Assembly: GCA_031969915.1 (NCBI GenBank) | Contig: DALYJJ010000001.1 | Coordinates: 1-64,000 of the forward strand | Direction of reading: 5' to 3' | DNA: 64,000 nt | Origin: DALYJJ01 sp031969915 | GTDB lineage: Bacteria > Acidobacteriota > Terriglobia > Bryobacterales > Bryobacteraceae | Shown: positions 33,253 through 41,273 of the stretch, piece after piece | Layout: each line of letters begins with the position of its first letter | Numbering within the stretch: the first letter of the stretch is position 1 | Notes under the pieces: generated by a model | What the model saw: the letters and a program-made list of their open reading frames with translations, nothing else | The model's database searches: none | Told to the model about the DNA's origin: nothing | Made by a program: the position numbers and the translations under genes

Positions 33253-35232
33253 ATGGTCCGTATGACGGGCCGGAACAGTCTGAAGACACGGCTCCTGGCG
33301 GCGGGCACGTCGTTGACTGCGATCCCGGCAATGGTGATCGGGCTGATGACGCTGGCGCAGAACCGAAGGAGCGAGGAAGAGACGCGTCACACGCTGGAGC
33401 GGATGACGAACGAGAGCCTGCGAAACATTGGAGGCGGCATTCTGGAGCAGTGCGATGGGCAGCGGACGCTACTGGAGGAGGAGGCGCGGCACTCGCTCGC
33501 GGTGGCCCGCTTCATTCTCCGGGAGCGAGGCGGACTGCGGATCGTTCCTGCGTCCAACTCCTGGAACGCAAAGAACCAGGCGACCGGCGAAACCAGCAAG
33601 GTGAACGTGCCTGCGGTGCTGCTGCTGGGCGCGCCGCTACCGGCGGTGACCGATCCGGAGGTCGCCGTGGCAGGGGTGGACACGGTAACGCGCCTGGTGG
33701 AGGCGAGGACCACGATCTTCGTACGAATGAACGACGCCGGGGATATGTTGCGGGTGGCGACCTCAGTGGTGAGCCAGGGACGCCGCGCGGTGGGAACTTA
33801 CATTCCGGCGCGAAATCCGGATGGGGCCGCGAACCCCGTGGTCGCGGCGGCGCTGGGAGGAAACACATATGTCGGCCGCGCCTTTGTGGTGGACGGCTGG
33901 TACGTGACCGCGTATGAGCCGGTGAAGAACGAACAAGGCAAGACGGTGGGCATGATTTTTGTGGGCGTTCCGGAGCGCAAGGCGACGGAGAAGCTGCGGT
34001 CGATCGTTTCGCAGAAGAAGATCGGAGAGACGGGCTACGTATTTGTCTTTAACGGCAAGGGAGCGAGCAGGGGGCGGTATCTGCTCTCGAAGGACGGCGC
34101 GCTGGATGGCAAGGAGGGCTGGAACGAAAAGGACGCCGCCGGGAACCCCTATGTGCAGGCGATGGCGGAGGGAGCGCTGAAGCTGAAGGCCGGCGAAGGC
34201 TTTGTGCATCGGGGAACGTGGCAGTCCCCCGGCGAGACGGCGCCGGCGGCGAAGCTGACGCTGGTGCAGTATTTCGAGCCCTGGGACTGGGTGATCGCGG
34301 CGACGGCGCCGGAGGCGGAGTACCTGCGGGCGGTGCATGAACTGGAGGCGCGCGGCGCGGAGAGCCGTACGGCTTCGATCGCGGTTCTGGCGCTGGCGTT
34401 GGCCTCGGGCGCCGGAGTGTGGCTGATGATGGCGGGCCGGCTGACGGCGCGGCTGCGCGATCTGGTGGGGCAGTTGCGGAACGGCGCGCAGGAGATTGAG
34501 AGCGCAGCCGTTCAGGTCTCAAACGCGAGCGAGACGCTGGCGGCCAACAGCGTCGAGCAGGCCGAGGCCGTTGCCGAGACGTTCGACACGAGCGCCCGCA
34601 TCCGGGAACTGAGCCAGCGCGCGGCCGGTGAGACTCGCGACGTCCACGCGATCGTGGTAGAGACCGCGGGCGAACTACGCGAGGCGAACGGGAGCCTGAC
34701 GAACACGGTGGGAGCGATGAATGAGATCGTGGGCAGCAGCAAGAAGATCAGCCAGGTGCTGAAGCTGATCGACGAGATTTCATTCCAGACGAACATCCTG
34801 GCATTGAACGCAGCGGTGGAGGCGGCGCGGGCCGGCGAAGCGGGCGCCGGGTTCGCGGTGGTTGCGGCCGAAGTGAGGAACCTGGCGCAACGGGCTGCGC
34901 GAGCCGCCGCCGATACGCAGGCGATCGCCGACGGCGCCGAGCGCTCGGCAGCCACGGGCTCGAACCATCTGAACGGCGTCGTGGCGGCGGTTTCCGGCCT
35001 CTCGGCGGCGATGGAACGGGTGAGTGGGCTCTCCGATCGGGTCTGCGCCGACAGCGTCGAGGAAGCGGCGGGCGTGGCGCGCATCGAAGGCCGCATGAAG
35101 CAGCTCGACACGCTGACTTCACGCACCGCGGCGATGGCGGAGGAGAGCGCGTCGGCCGGGCAGGAACTGCGGGCCCAGTCGCAAGCCGTGCGGGAGATCG
35201 CGGAACAGGTGGCGCGGGTGGTCGAGGGTTAG
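33253..35232 (+). CDS. Methyl-accepting chemotaxis protein with periplasmic Cache sensor
   Basis: 659 residues from the ATG at 33253, which has a strong GGAGG six bases upstream. Membrane helices at ~15-35 and ~375-395 enclose a large Cache_3/Cache_2-type ligand domain with TYIPARNPDGAANPVVAAAL, NTYVGRAFVVDGWYVTAYEP and VGMIFVGVPE. No HAMP domain is evident between helix 2 and the coiled-coil signalling domain, which bears the conserved hairpin tip EISFQTNILALNAAVEAARA and GFAVVAAEVRNLAQRAA. The C-terminus (VARVVEG) lacks the CheR/CheB pentapeptide. No che genes are in the window. The ligand is unknown; small organic acids are usual for this sensor type. Confidence 0.92.
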   Translation: MVRMTGRNSLKTRLLAAGTSLTAIPAMVIGLMTLAQNRRSEEETRHTLERMTNESLRNIGGGILEQCDGQRTLLEEEARHSLAVARFILRERGGLRIVPASNSWNAKNQATGETSKVNVPAVLLLGAPLPAVTDPEVAVAGVDTVTRLVEARTTIFVRMNDAGDMLRVATSVVSQGRRAVGTYIPARNPDGAANPVVAAALGGNTYVGRAFVVDGWYVTAYEPVKNEQGKTVGMIFVGVPERKATEKLRSIVSQKKIGETGYVFVFNGKGASRGRYLLSKDGALDGKEGWNEKDAAGNPYVQAMAEGALKLKAGEGFVHRGTWQSPGETAPAAKLTLVQYFEPWDWVIAATAPEAEYLRAVHELEARGAESRTASIAVLALALASGAGVWLMMAGRLTARLRDLVGQLRNGAQEIESAAVQVSNASETLAANSVEQAEAVAETFDTSARIRELSQRAAGETRDVHAIVVETAGELREANGSLTNTVGAMNEIVGSSKKISQVLKLIDEISFQTNILALNAAVEAARAGEAGAGFAVVAAEVRNLAQRAARAAADTQAIADGAERSAATGSNHLNGVVAAVSGLSAAMERVSGLSDRVCADSVEEAAGVARIEGRMKQLDTLTSRTAAMAEESASAGQELRAQSQAVREIAEQVARVVEG

Positions 35233-35236
35233 GACG

Positions 35237-36922
35237 TCAGACGATCCCCTTGCCCTCGACCACGGTCACGTACCGGTCGAGGGGAGGGTTCTCGATGCGC
35301 TCCACGCGTTTCGATGGACCGGGCCACTTGATTTCCACCCAGTCGATCTTGGCCGCGGCGCCGACTCCGAGGACCTCGCGCGGATCGTGCGACGACAGGT
35401 AGCTGCCGCCGTGGGTCTTCAGCCGCGTGCGCTTCACGCCCCCCGCGAACCAGGTGATCCAGGCGCCGATGGCGTCGCGATTGGACACCGTACCCTGAAG
35501 CTTGAGACCGAGCCAGTGGTTCCCCGCGCCGGAAACGTTGCGCAACAGCAGGGGCGCCTCGCCGCAGTTGCCCACCAGTACGTCGAGGCGGCCGTCGTTG
35601 TCGAAGTCGCCGACCGCGAGCCCGCGCGCCGGGTACGACTTGGTGAACGCCGCACCGGCCGCCGCGCTTACGTTCTTCATGCGGCCGTCCGCTTCCTGAT
35701 GGAACAGAAGCAACGGCTCCTTGTAGCGGACCTGCTGGGAGTACTGCTCGATCATGTCGTCGGGATGGCCGTTGGCGAGGATCAGGTCGGTACGCCCATC
35801 GTTGTCGTAGTCGAAGAATTTGAGGCCCCAGCCGGAGAGCAGGCGGGTGCTTTGGGCCACGGTGTGCTTGTGCGCCGTGTCGGTGAAGCTCTCGTCCTTG
35901 TCGTTCTGATAGAGCGAGAACATCTCCTGATCGACGTTGGCGACAAACAGGTCCACGTACCCGTCGCCGTTGACATCCGCCGCGTCCACTCCCATACCCG
36001 AGCGGGCCTGGCCGCTTTCGCTGAAGGCCACCTCGGCGGCAAGCGCCATCTCCTCCCAATTGCCCTTGCCGCGGTTGACGAACAGGAAGTTCTGCACCGT
36101 GTCGTTGGCCACGAACAGGTCCATCAGCCCGTCGTTGTTGATGTCCACGGCCACCACGCCGAGCGCCTTGCCGAGCGCCTTTTCAATCTCCGTGCCCTTG
36201 CTCACGAGTTTGAAGGTGCCGTCGCCGTTGTTGTGGTAGAGGTAGCTGGGCGTGGGCTTGAAGACGCGCGGGATGCAGTAATACTTGCGGCCCATCTTGT
36301 TGTCGCCGCAGGCGAAGCGTTCGTCGGGGCGGTAGCTCACGAAGCTGCACAGGAACAGGTCGAGCTTGCCGTCGTTGTCGTAGTCGAACCAAACGGCGCT
36401 GGTGGTCCAGGCGGGTTCGGTGAGGCCGGCCTTCACCGTGATGTCGCTGAAGGTTCCGTCGCCGTTGTTCTTGTACAACGTGGGCCGCCCGTAGGCGGTG
36501 ACCAGAATGTCGGGAAAGCCGTCGTTGTCGAAATCGCCCACCGCGGCGCCCATCCCGAAAGCGTTCGGCACGGCCACGCCGGCCTTCTCGCCGACATCGG
36601 TGAAGGTGCCGTCGCGGTTGTTTTTGTAGAGTGCATTGCGCAGCGGCTTGGAGGGCTTGAAGAAATCGCAAGGGCCGGAGTTGACCAGGAAGATGTCCAT
36701 CCAGCCGTCGTTGTCGTAGTCGAGGAAGGCCACGCCCGGAGGCAGGGTCTCGGGAAGAAACCGCTCCGCCGACATGGCGTTATCGTGCACCCAGGCGATC
36801 TTGCTTGTGGCCGCCGGGACCTCTTCGAAAAGCGCTTTGGAGGCGGCAGGATTCCCGCGGAGATAGGGCGAACACGAGGCCGCTCCCATCAGGGAGAGGA
36901 GCCTTCGGCGGCTCAGATGCAT
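35237..36922 (-). CDS. CRTAC1/UnbV-type VCBS (FG-GAP) beta-propeller protein
   Basis: 561 residues. The N-terminus (MHLSRRRLLSLMGAASC) is a Tat-like signal, possibly with a lipid-attachment cysteine at 17. Seven VCBS/FG-GAP repeats follow, each with a DxDxDG-type calcium loop, for example DYDNDGWMDIFLV, DFDNDGFPDILVT, DINNDGLMDLFVA, DVNGDGYVDLFVA and DFDNDGRLDVLVG. The C-terminal ~100 residues are the ASPIC/UnbV domain (LGLKLQGTVSNRDAIGAWI). Such proteins are extracellular and adhesion- or matrix-like. It is the last gene of the six-gene operon, four bases after the VWA gene. Confidence 0.9.
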   Translation of the reverse strand: MHLSRRRLLSLMGAASCSPYLRGNPAASKALFEEVPAATSKIAWVHDNAMSAERFLPETLPPGVAFLDYDNDGWMDIFLVNSGPCDFFKPSKPLRNALYKNNRDGTFTDVGEKAGVAVPNAFGMGAAVGDFDNDGFPDILVTAYGRPTLYKNNGDGTFSDITVKAGLTEPAWTTSAVWFDYDNDGKLDLFLCSFVSYRPDERFACGDNKMGRKYYCIPRVFKPTPSYLYHNNGDGTFKLVSKGTEIEKALGKALGVVAVDINNDGLMDLFVANDTVQNFLFVNRGKGNWEEMALAAEVAFSESGQARSGMGVDAADVNGDGYVDLFVANVDQEMFSLYQNDKDESFTDTAHKHTVAQSTRLLSGWGLKFFDYDNDGRTDLILANGHPDDMIEQYSQQVRYKEPLLLFHQEADGRMKNVSAAAGAAFTKSYPARGLAVGDFDNDGRLDVLVGNCGEAPLLLRNVSGAGNHWLGLKLQGTVSNRDAIGAWITWFAGGVKRTRLKTHGGSYLSSHDPREVLGVGAAAKIDWVEIKWPGPSKRVERIENPPLDRYVTVVEGKGIV

Positions 36923-36925
36923 AGC

Positions 36926-39100
36926 TTACTCAATGGTAACAGGGATGCTCCGCTGGGCTATCCGTTTCCCCTGCATCAGCGTCGCGCGCAGTTCGTAGCG
37001 GCCTGGTTCCAATCCACCCACGGGAGTGCGGGCGATGTAGGGCACCACGGTCGCGTTTTCGATGGGACGTTTGTCGCGGCGAACCAGTTTGCCGTCGCGG
37101 AGCATGTCGATCACCAGTTCCGGGGCATCTTCGCCGTCCTTAGGGCACGCAACCAGGTACACGGAAACCATGTTGTTCGGTTCGCGGCTCACTTTCTCAT
37201 TGAGCGTGGGAACGATCCGCGCGCCCTTCATGTGCAGCGGGTCGGCCGGATCCGGATCGGCGGACATCGGCTCGACGCGCCGGAGCATGGCCAGTCCGCT
37301 GAGCGTGGGTCCCTCCGGTGGGGCGACGATCACGTGCACGGAGCGGCGGACGGCGAAGCGATTCCCTTCGTGATCGGCGGCCGCGGTTTCCAGAGTATAG
37401 CGGCCGGGCGGCAACTCGAGCGGACGCGTGACGATGAAGCGGCCCTTCCGGAAACCCTCCACCCGGTCCGCCGGCTGTTCGAGCGGCACGTTGCGGGAGA
37501 GCTTGGTGACCACGTGGCCTTGTTCGTCCTTGACCAGGGCCAGGACCGAGAGGTTCGTCCGGGTGCGGGTTTCGTCCACCTTGGTGAACTCCACGCCGGA
37601 AAGGGGCAGGTCAAAGATCAGCGATGCGCGCTGTACGCCGCCCTCAAACGTGAAGGGCACGATCGCGGAGCGGAACTCGAGGTCCGCCGGCGGCTGCGGT
37701 TTGCTGAGCGCGTGCAGAAGAGGGACTTCGTAGGGGAAGACCATCTGGCCCTCGATGGCGGGGAGAGCGAAGTAGCCGTTGCGCGCCTGGATCACGACGT
37801 CCTTGCGGTTGACCTTGACCTCAATCGGACGGAAGCGGCCGTCGTAGACGGTGTTCACGGGACGGTAGGTCAGCTCGTAGTAGGAGTGGAACTCCTCGCT
37901 CAGTTTGCGGATGGCGGGGCGGAAATCATTCACGTTGGCGAGCAGGTACCCGCCGGTGCTTTCCGCCAGTTCGCGCAGCGACTGTTGGGCGTTGGCGCGA
38001 ATAGAGTCGAGGGTCATGTCCGCCGTACGCATCTGGAAGCGCTCATCGAGCAGCGCGTCCTCAAAGAGCTGGTAGTTTGCGCTGCGGTTGGCGGCGGCGG
38101 CCATCATGGCGGTGGCGGGCGCCTGCTCGCTCTGTGGAGAGAGCCCGCGGGCGTCGACGGCATAGATGGTGACGTTGGCGCGATTGGCGGCGCTCACCAG
38201 ACCGCGGAACTGGTCCCACACGCCGTTGGGCATCACCAGGCCCTCACTGAAATAGAGCACGCTCTTGCGGCCGGGCAGTTTGGCGAGCGAATCGATCACG
38301 GCCCAGAGGGAAAAGACCGAGATCTTGCCCAATTGGTCGCGCGTGAGCATGAGGGCGAATTCGCGCATGTTCGCCTCGGATCGCGCCATTTGCTGCGACG
38401 CGAGCGCCGACAGGTCCACTTGGGGGGTGTTTGAAAACTGCGCGTCGACGGCCGAGGCGCGATTGCCCGTGTTGAGCGCAGCCACCACGGCGTTGGTCAG
38501 CCGCGCGGCGCCGCCCTCGTTCACGCTGCCCGCGGTGAACTCGTTGGCGAAGTCGGTGGGAGCCATGGTTCCGAACTTGTCGATTACGGTCCGGAGTTTC
38601 TCGCGGTCGTTGGTATAGGACTGCAGGAAGCGGAAGCCCTGGTCGACGGAGATCACCGCGTAATAGACGTTGGGGCCGTAATCGCGTTCGAGGAATTCCA
38701 GCGCCGCTTCGCGCGCGATGCGCCGGCCGTCCTGGCCCAGCCGTTCGAAGACCATGGAGACGAGGCGAATCTGGCGGTTGACGCGCATGGCGGAGGCGTC
38801 GCGGACGGCGTCGCGCACAGTGGCCTGGACCTTCACCTCTTCCGCCACTTCCGCGGCGCCGGGGGTAACGGTGGAGGGGCCGCGCAGCTCGCGCAACGAA
38901 GTGAGGGGCTGGGAGACGCCGGCTTCCCGCACCGTGAAGTCGGTTTGCTTCAGCCCGCGAACGAGCTTGCCGCTGCGGTCGCGGACCACCACGTCGACCA
39001 GGATTTCGTTGGCTTCGGCCCGGATCACTGGGGTCTGCTGGGAGCGCGCCAGCGGCGCGCAGGACAGCGCGGCGAGGGCGAGGGCGAAGGTTCGTCTCAT
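36926..39100 (-). CDS. VWA-related protein, Acidobacterial TIGR03436 family (tandem copy 3)
   Basis: 724 residues from the ATG at 39100, chosen because MRRTFALALAALSCAPLARS is a clean signal peptide; an open frame to 39157 would run into the previous gene. The family begins with an export signal and a short beta domain (EILVDVVVRDRSGKLVRGL). A VWA-like core follows in which the MIDAS DxSxS motif is not evident (VSMVFERLGQDGRRIA). SVLYFSEGL, the STGGYLLANVNDFRPAI helix and a long C-terminal beta region then follow. It shares the whole architecture with the two genes upstream, so it arose by tandem duplication. Function unknown; probably periplasmic or extracellular protein interaction. Confidence 0.85.
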   Translation of the reverse strand: MRRTFALALAALSCAPLARSQQTPVIRAEANEILVDVVVRDRSGKLVRGLKQTDFTVREAGVSQPLTSLRELRGPSTVTPGAAEVAEEVKVQATVRDAVRDASAMRVNRQIRLVSMVFERLGQDGRRIAREAALEFLERDYGPNVYYAVISVDQGFRFLQSYTNDREKLRTVIDKFGTMAPTDFANEFTAGSVNEGGAARLTNAVVAALNTGNRASAVDAQFSNTPQVDLSALASQQMARSEANMREFALMLTRDQLGKISVFSLWAVIDSLAKLPGRKSVLYFSEGLVMPNGVWDQFRGLVSAANRANVTIYAVDARGLSPQSEQAPATAMMAAAANRSANYQLFEDALLDERFQMRTADMTLDSIRANAQQSLRELAESTGGYLLANVNDFRPAIRKLSEEFHSYYELTYRPVNTVYDGRFRPIEVKVNRKDVVIQARNGYFALPAIEGQMVFPYEVPLLHALSKPQPPADLEFRSAIVPFTFEGGVQRASLIFDLPLSGVEFTKVDETRTRTNLSVLALVKDEQGHVVTKLSRNVPLEQPADRVEGFRKGRFIVTRPLELPPGRYTLETAAADHEGNRFAVRRSVHVIVAPPEGPTLSGLAMLRRVEPMSADPDPADPLHMKGARIVPTLNEKVSREPNNMVSVYLVACPKDGEDAPELVIDMLRDGKLVRRDKRPIENATVVPYIARTPVGGLEPGRYELRATLMQGKRIAQRSIPVTIE

Positions 39101-39104
39101 GGCT

Positions 39105-41273
39105 TTATTCGATGACCACGGGCAGCGTTTGCTGTCCAATTTGATCGCCTTGCGCAAACGTGACGCGGAATTCGTACTGGCCCGGCTCGACGTTATCGAG
39201 GGGCGTGTGGGCGACGTACGGAATCGCGCCGCGTTCGTCCGGGGCGGGCAGCGGAGGTTCGCTTCGCGCGACCAGCTTGCCGTCGCGGAGCAGATCGAGA
39301 ATCAGCCGTGAACCGGCGGCCTGGCCGGCGGGCGGGTAGAGAGAGAAGAAGACCGAGAGCACGCTTCCCTTCCCGCCGCGGACCTGCGATTGGAGGGTTG
39401 GAACGACGCGGCCCTGTTTCAGGTGATAGGGGTCGCCGGGATCGCGCAGGTCGGGGGGCTTGTCGAGGGTGCGCAGCAGCGCCAGTCCGCTGAGCAGGGG
39501 CAGCGACTTCGGCGCGGGCACGACGAAGACGCCCTTGCGCGCGGAAACACGCCCCGATTCGTGATCCAAGGCGGCCGCCTCGACGGTGTAGCGGCCGGGG
39601 CCGGCGGCGAAGGGCCGGGTGACGATGAAGCGGCCCTGCTTGAACTGCTCCACGCGCTCGGCGGGTTCGTTCAGGGGAACGTCGCGCGAAATCTTGGCGA
39701 CCACCTCGCCCCGCTCATCCTTCACCAGGGCGAGCACCGTGATGTGCGTCCGGTACAGCTTGCCCTGGGGCTCGCGGGTGAACGTGATCTCCCGGAGCGG
39801 GAGGTCGAAGATCAGGGCCGCCTGCTGCTGGCCATCCCGGAACTGGTAGGGAACGACGTTCGAGCGGATCTCGAAGGTGCGCGGCAGGGGCGATTTCCCG
39901 AGCGCCAGGAGCAGCGGCATCTCGTAGGGAAAGACGATCTGGTCCTTCATGGGCGGCAGCGCGAAGTAACCGCTGCGCGCCTGCACCTGCAGGTCGGGCT
40001 GTTTGACTTCCACCGCGATCGCGCGGAATCGTCCGTCGTAGGAGGGGTTGGTGGGCCGGTAGACGATTTCGTAGTAGGTATTGAACTCCTCGCTGAGGCG
40101 CCGGAGCGAGGGGCGGAAATCGTTGGTGTTGGCGATGAGCGAGCCGCCGGTGCTCTCGGCCACTTCGCGCATCGCCATTTGCAGATTGGCGCGCGTGGAG
40201 TCGGCGGAGACGTCGAAGGCGCGCAGGTCGGCGGATTGCGTTTCCACGTTGCGGGAGCGGCGGGACAAGGCCGCGGCCTGGTCCAGCATCTTGTTCGCCG
40301 CGGCCTGGTCGCCAGTGACGGTGAGGCCGCGAGCATCGACGACGTAGATGCTCACGTTGGCGCGGTTCGCCGCGCTGAGCATGGCGTCCTTCTTGCGCAC
40401 CACGCTCTCGGGAAAGTACATGCCTTCGCAGAAATAGAGAATCGACTTGCGGCCCTCCACCTTCGCCATCTCGCTGACGATGGCCCAGAGGGAAACGATG
40501 GCCGTATGGCCGACCTCGTCGCGGGTGAGCATGGAGGCGAAGAGACTGGCGTTCTCCACCATGCGCTGAGCCTGTTCGTCGGCCATCGCCCCGCCGTTCA
40601 CCTGGGGAGGCGCGCCGCCGGCCGCGGACTGATTGGTGGCGGCTTCGGCCGTGCCCGCGCTGCCGCCCACGGCCTGGGCCATCCGGTCGAGCCCGTAGTT
40701 GTCGTTGGCGAAATCGGTGGCCGCCATGCCGGTGGCCCGTTCCACGGCCTGCTTCAGCGCGGCGCGATCGTTGGTGTACCGCTGCAGGATATGGAAGCGG
40801 CGCTGGATGACGAAGACGCCGTAGTAGACGTTCTCGCCGAGATCGTTCTCCAGGAAATCGAGCGCGGCCTGCTTCGCAAGGCGCCGTCCGTCCGGGCCGA
40901 GCCGCTCAAAGATCAGGGACACGAACCGCGGCTGCCCGCTCAGCCGGATGTTGGCACCCTGCTGCTCCTGTCCGGTCTGGGTTCGCACGTCCTCCGGACT
41001 GGCCTGGGAGACGCCGCGCCGGAGGCGCACCTCGCGCCACGACGTGATGGGCTGCGGGACGCCATCCTCGCGGATCACGAAAGCGTCCTGGGTGAGGCCG
41101 TGCACGATGCGGCCGCGTTTGTCGCGCACCACCGCGTCGACGAGGATCTCCTGCGTGCCGGTGCGGATCAGCGGTTGCTCGGCTGCCGGCTGCCCGGCCG
41201 GTTGCTGCGCGAGGCAGAGCCCGGCGCAGAGGGCCAGGATGAGACTACTGCGCTTCGACAGTGACGAATGCAC
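39105..41273 (-). CDS. VWA-related protein, Acidobacterial TIGR03436 family (tandem copy 2)
   Basis: 722 residues from a GTG start at 41273. GGAGG lies three to four bases upstream on the minus strand, and the sequence then reads a signal peptide (KRSSLILALCAGLCLAQQ). An ATG at 41321 is possible but sits inside the upstream gene without a signal-like sequence. Shared landmarks with its neighbours are EILVDAVVRDKRGRIVHGL, FERLGPDGRRLAKQAALDFLE, SILYFCEGMYFPE, ESTGGSLIANTNDFRPSL and VFPYEMPLLLALG. The MIDAS motif is again not recognisable. The start overlaps the copy 1 stop by 29 bp. The C-terminal ~280 residues are beta-rich. Confidence 0.85.
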   Translation of the reverse strand: MHSSLSKRSSLILALCAGLCLAQQPAGQPAAEQPLIRTGTQEILVDAVVRDKRGRIVHGLTQDAFVIREDGVPQPITSWREVRLRRGVSQASPEDVRTQTGQEQQGANIRLSGQPRFVSLIFERLGPDGRRLAKQAALDFLENDLGENVYYGVFVIQRRFHILQRYTNDRAALKQAVERATGMAATDFANDNYGLDRMAQAVGGSAGTAEAATNQSAAGGAPPQVNGGAMADEQAQRMVENASLFASMLTRDEVGHTAIVSLWAIVSEMAKVEGRKSILYFCEGMYFPESVVRKKDAMLSAANRANVSIYVVDARGLTVTGDQAAANKMLDQAAALSRRSRNVETQSADLRAFDVSADSTRANLQMAMREVAESTGGSLIANTNDFRPSLRRLSEEFNTYYEIVYRPTNPSYDGRFRAIAVEVKQPDLQVQARSGYFALPPMKDQIVFPYEMPLLLALGKSPLPRTFEIRSNVVPYQFRDGQQQAALIFDLPLREITFTREPQGKLYRTHITVLALVKDERGEVVAKISRDVPLNEPAERVEQFKQGRFIVTRPFAAGPGRYTVEAAALDHESGRVSARKGVFVVPAPKSLPLLSGLALLRTLDKPPDLRDPGDPYHLKQGRVVPTLQSQVRGGKGSVLSVFFSLYPPAGQAAGSRLILDLLRDGKLVARSEPPLPAPDERGAIPYVAHTPLDNVEPGQYEFRVTFAQGDQIGQQTLPVVIE

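Noticed and set aside
35387..38434. Long plus-strand open frame (about 1015 codons) opposite the UnbV and VWA genes
   Set aside because: It is antisense to two clearly conserved genes, has low-complexity Val/Ala/Gly/His/Arg content typical of reversed GC-rich codons, and shows no domain.
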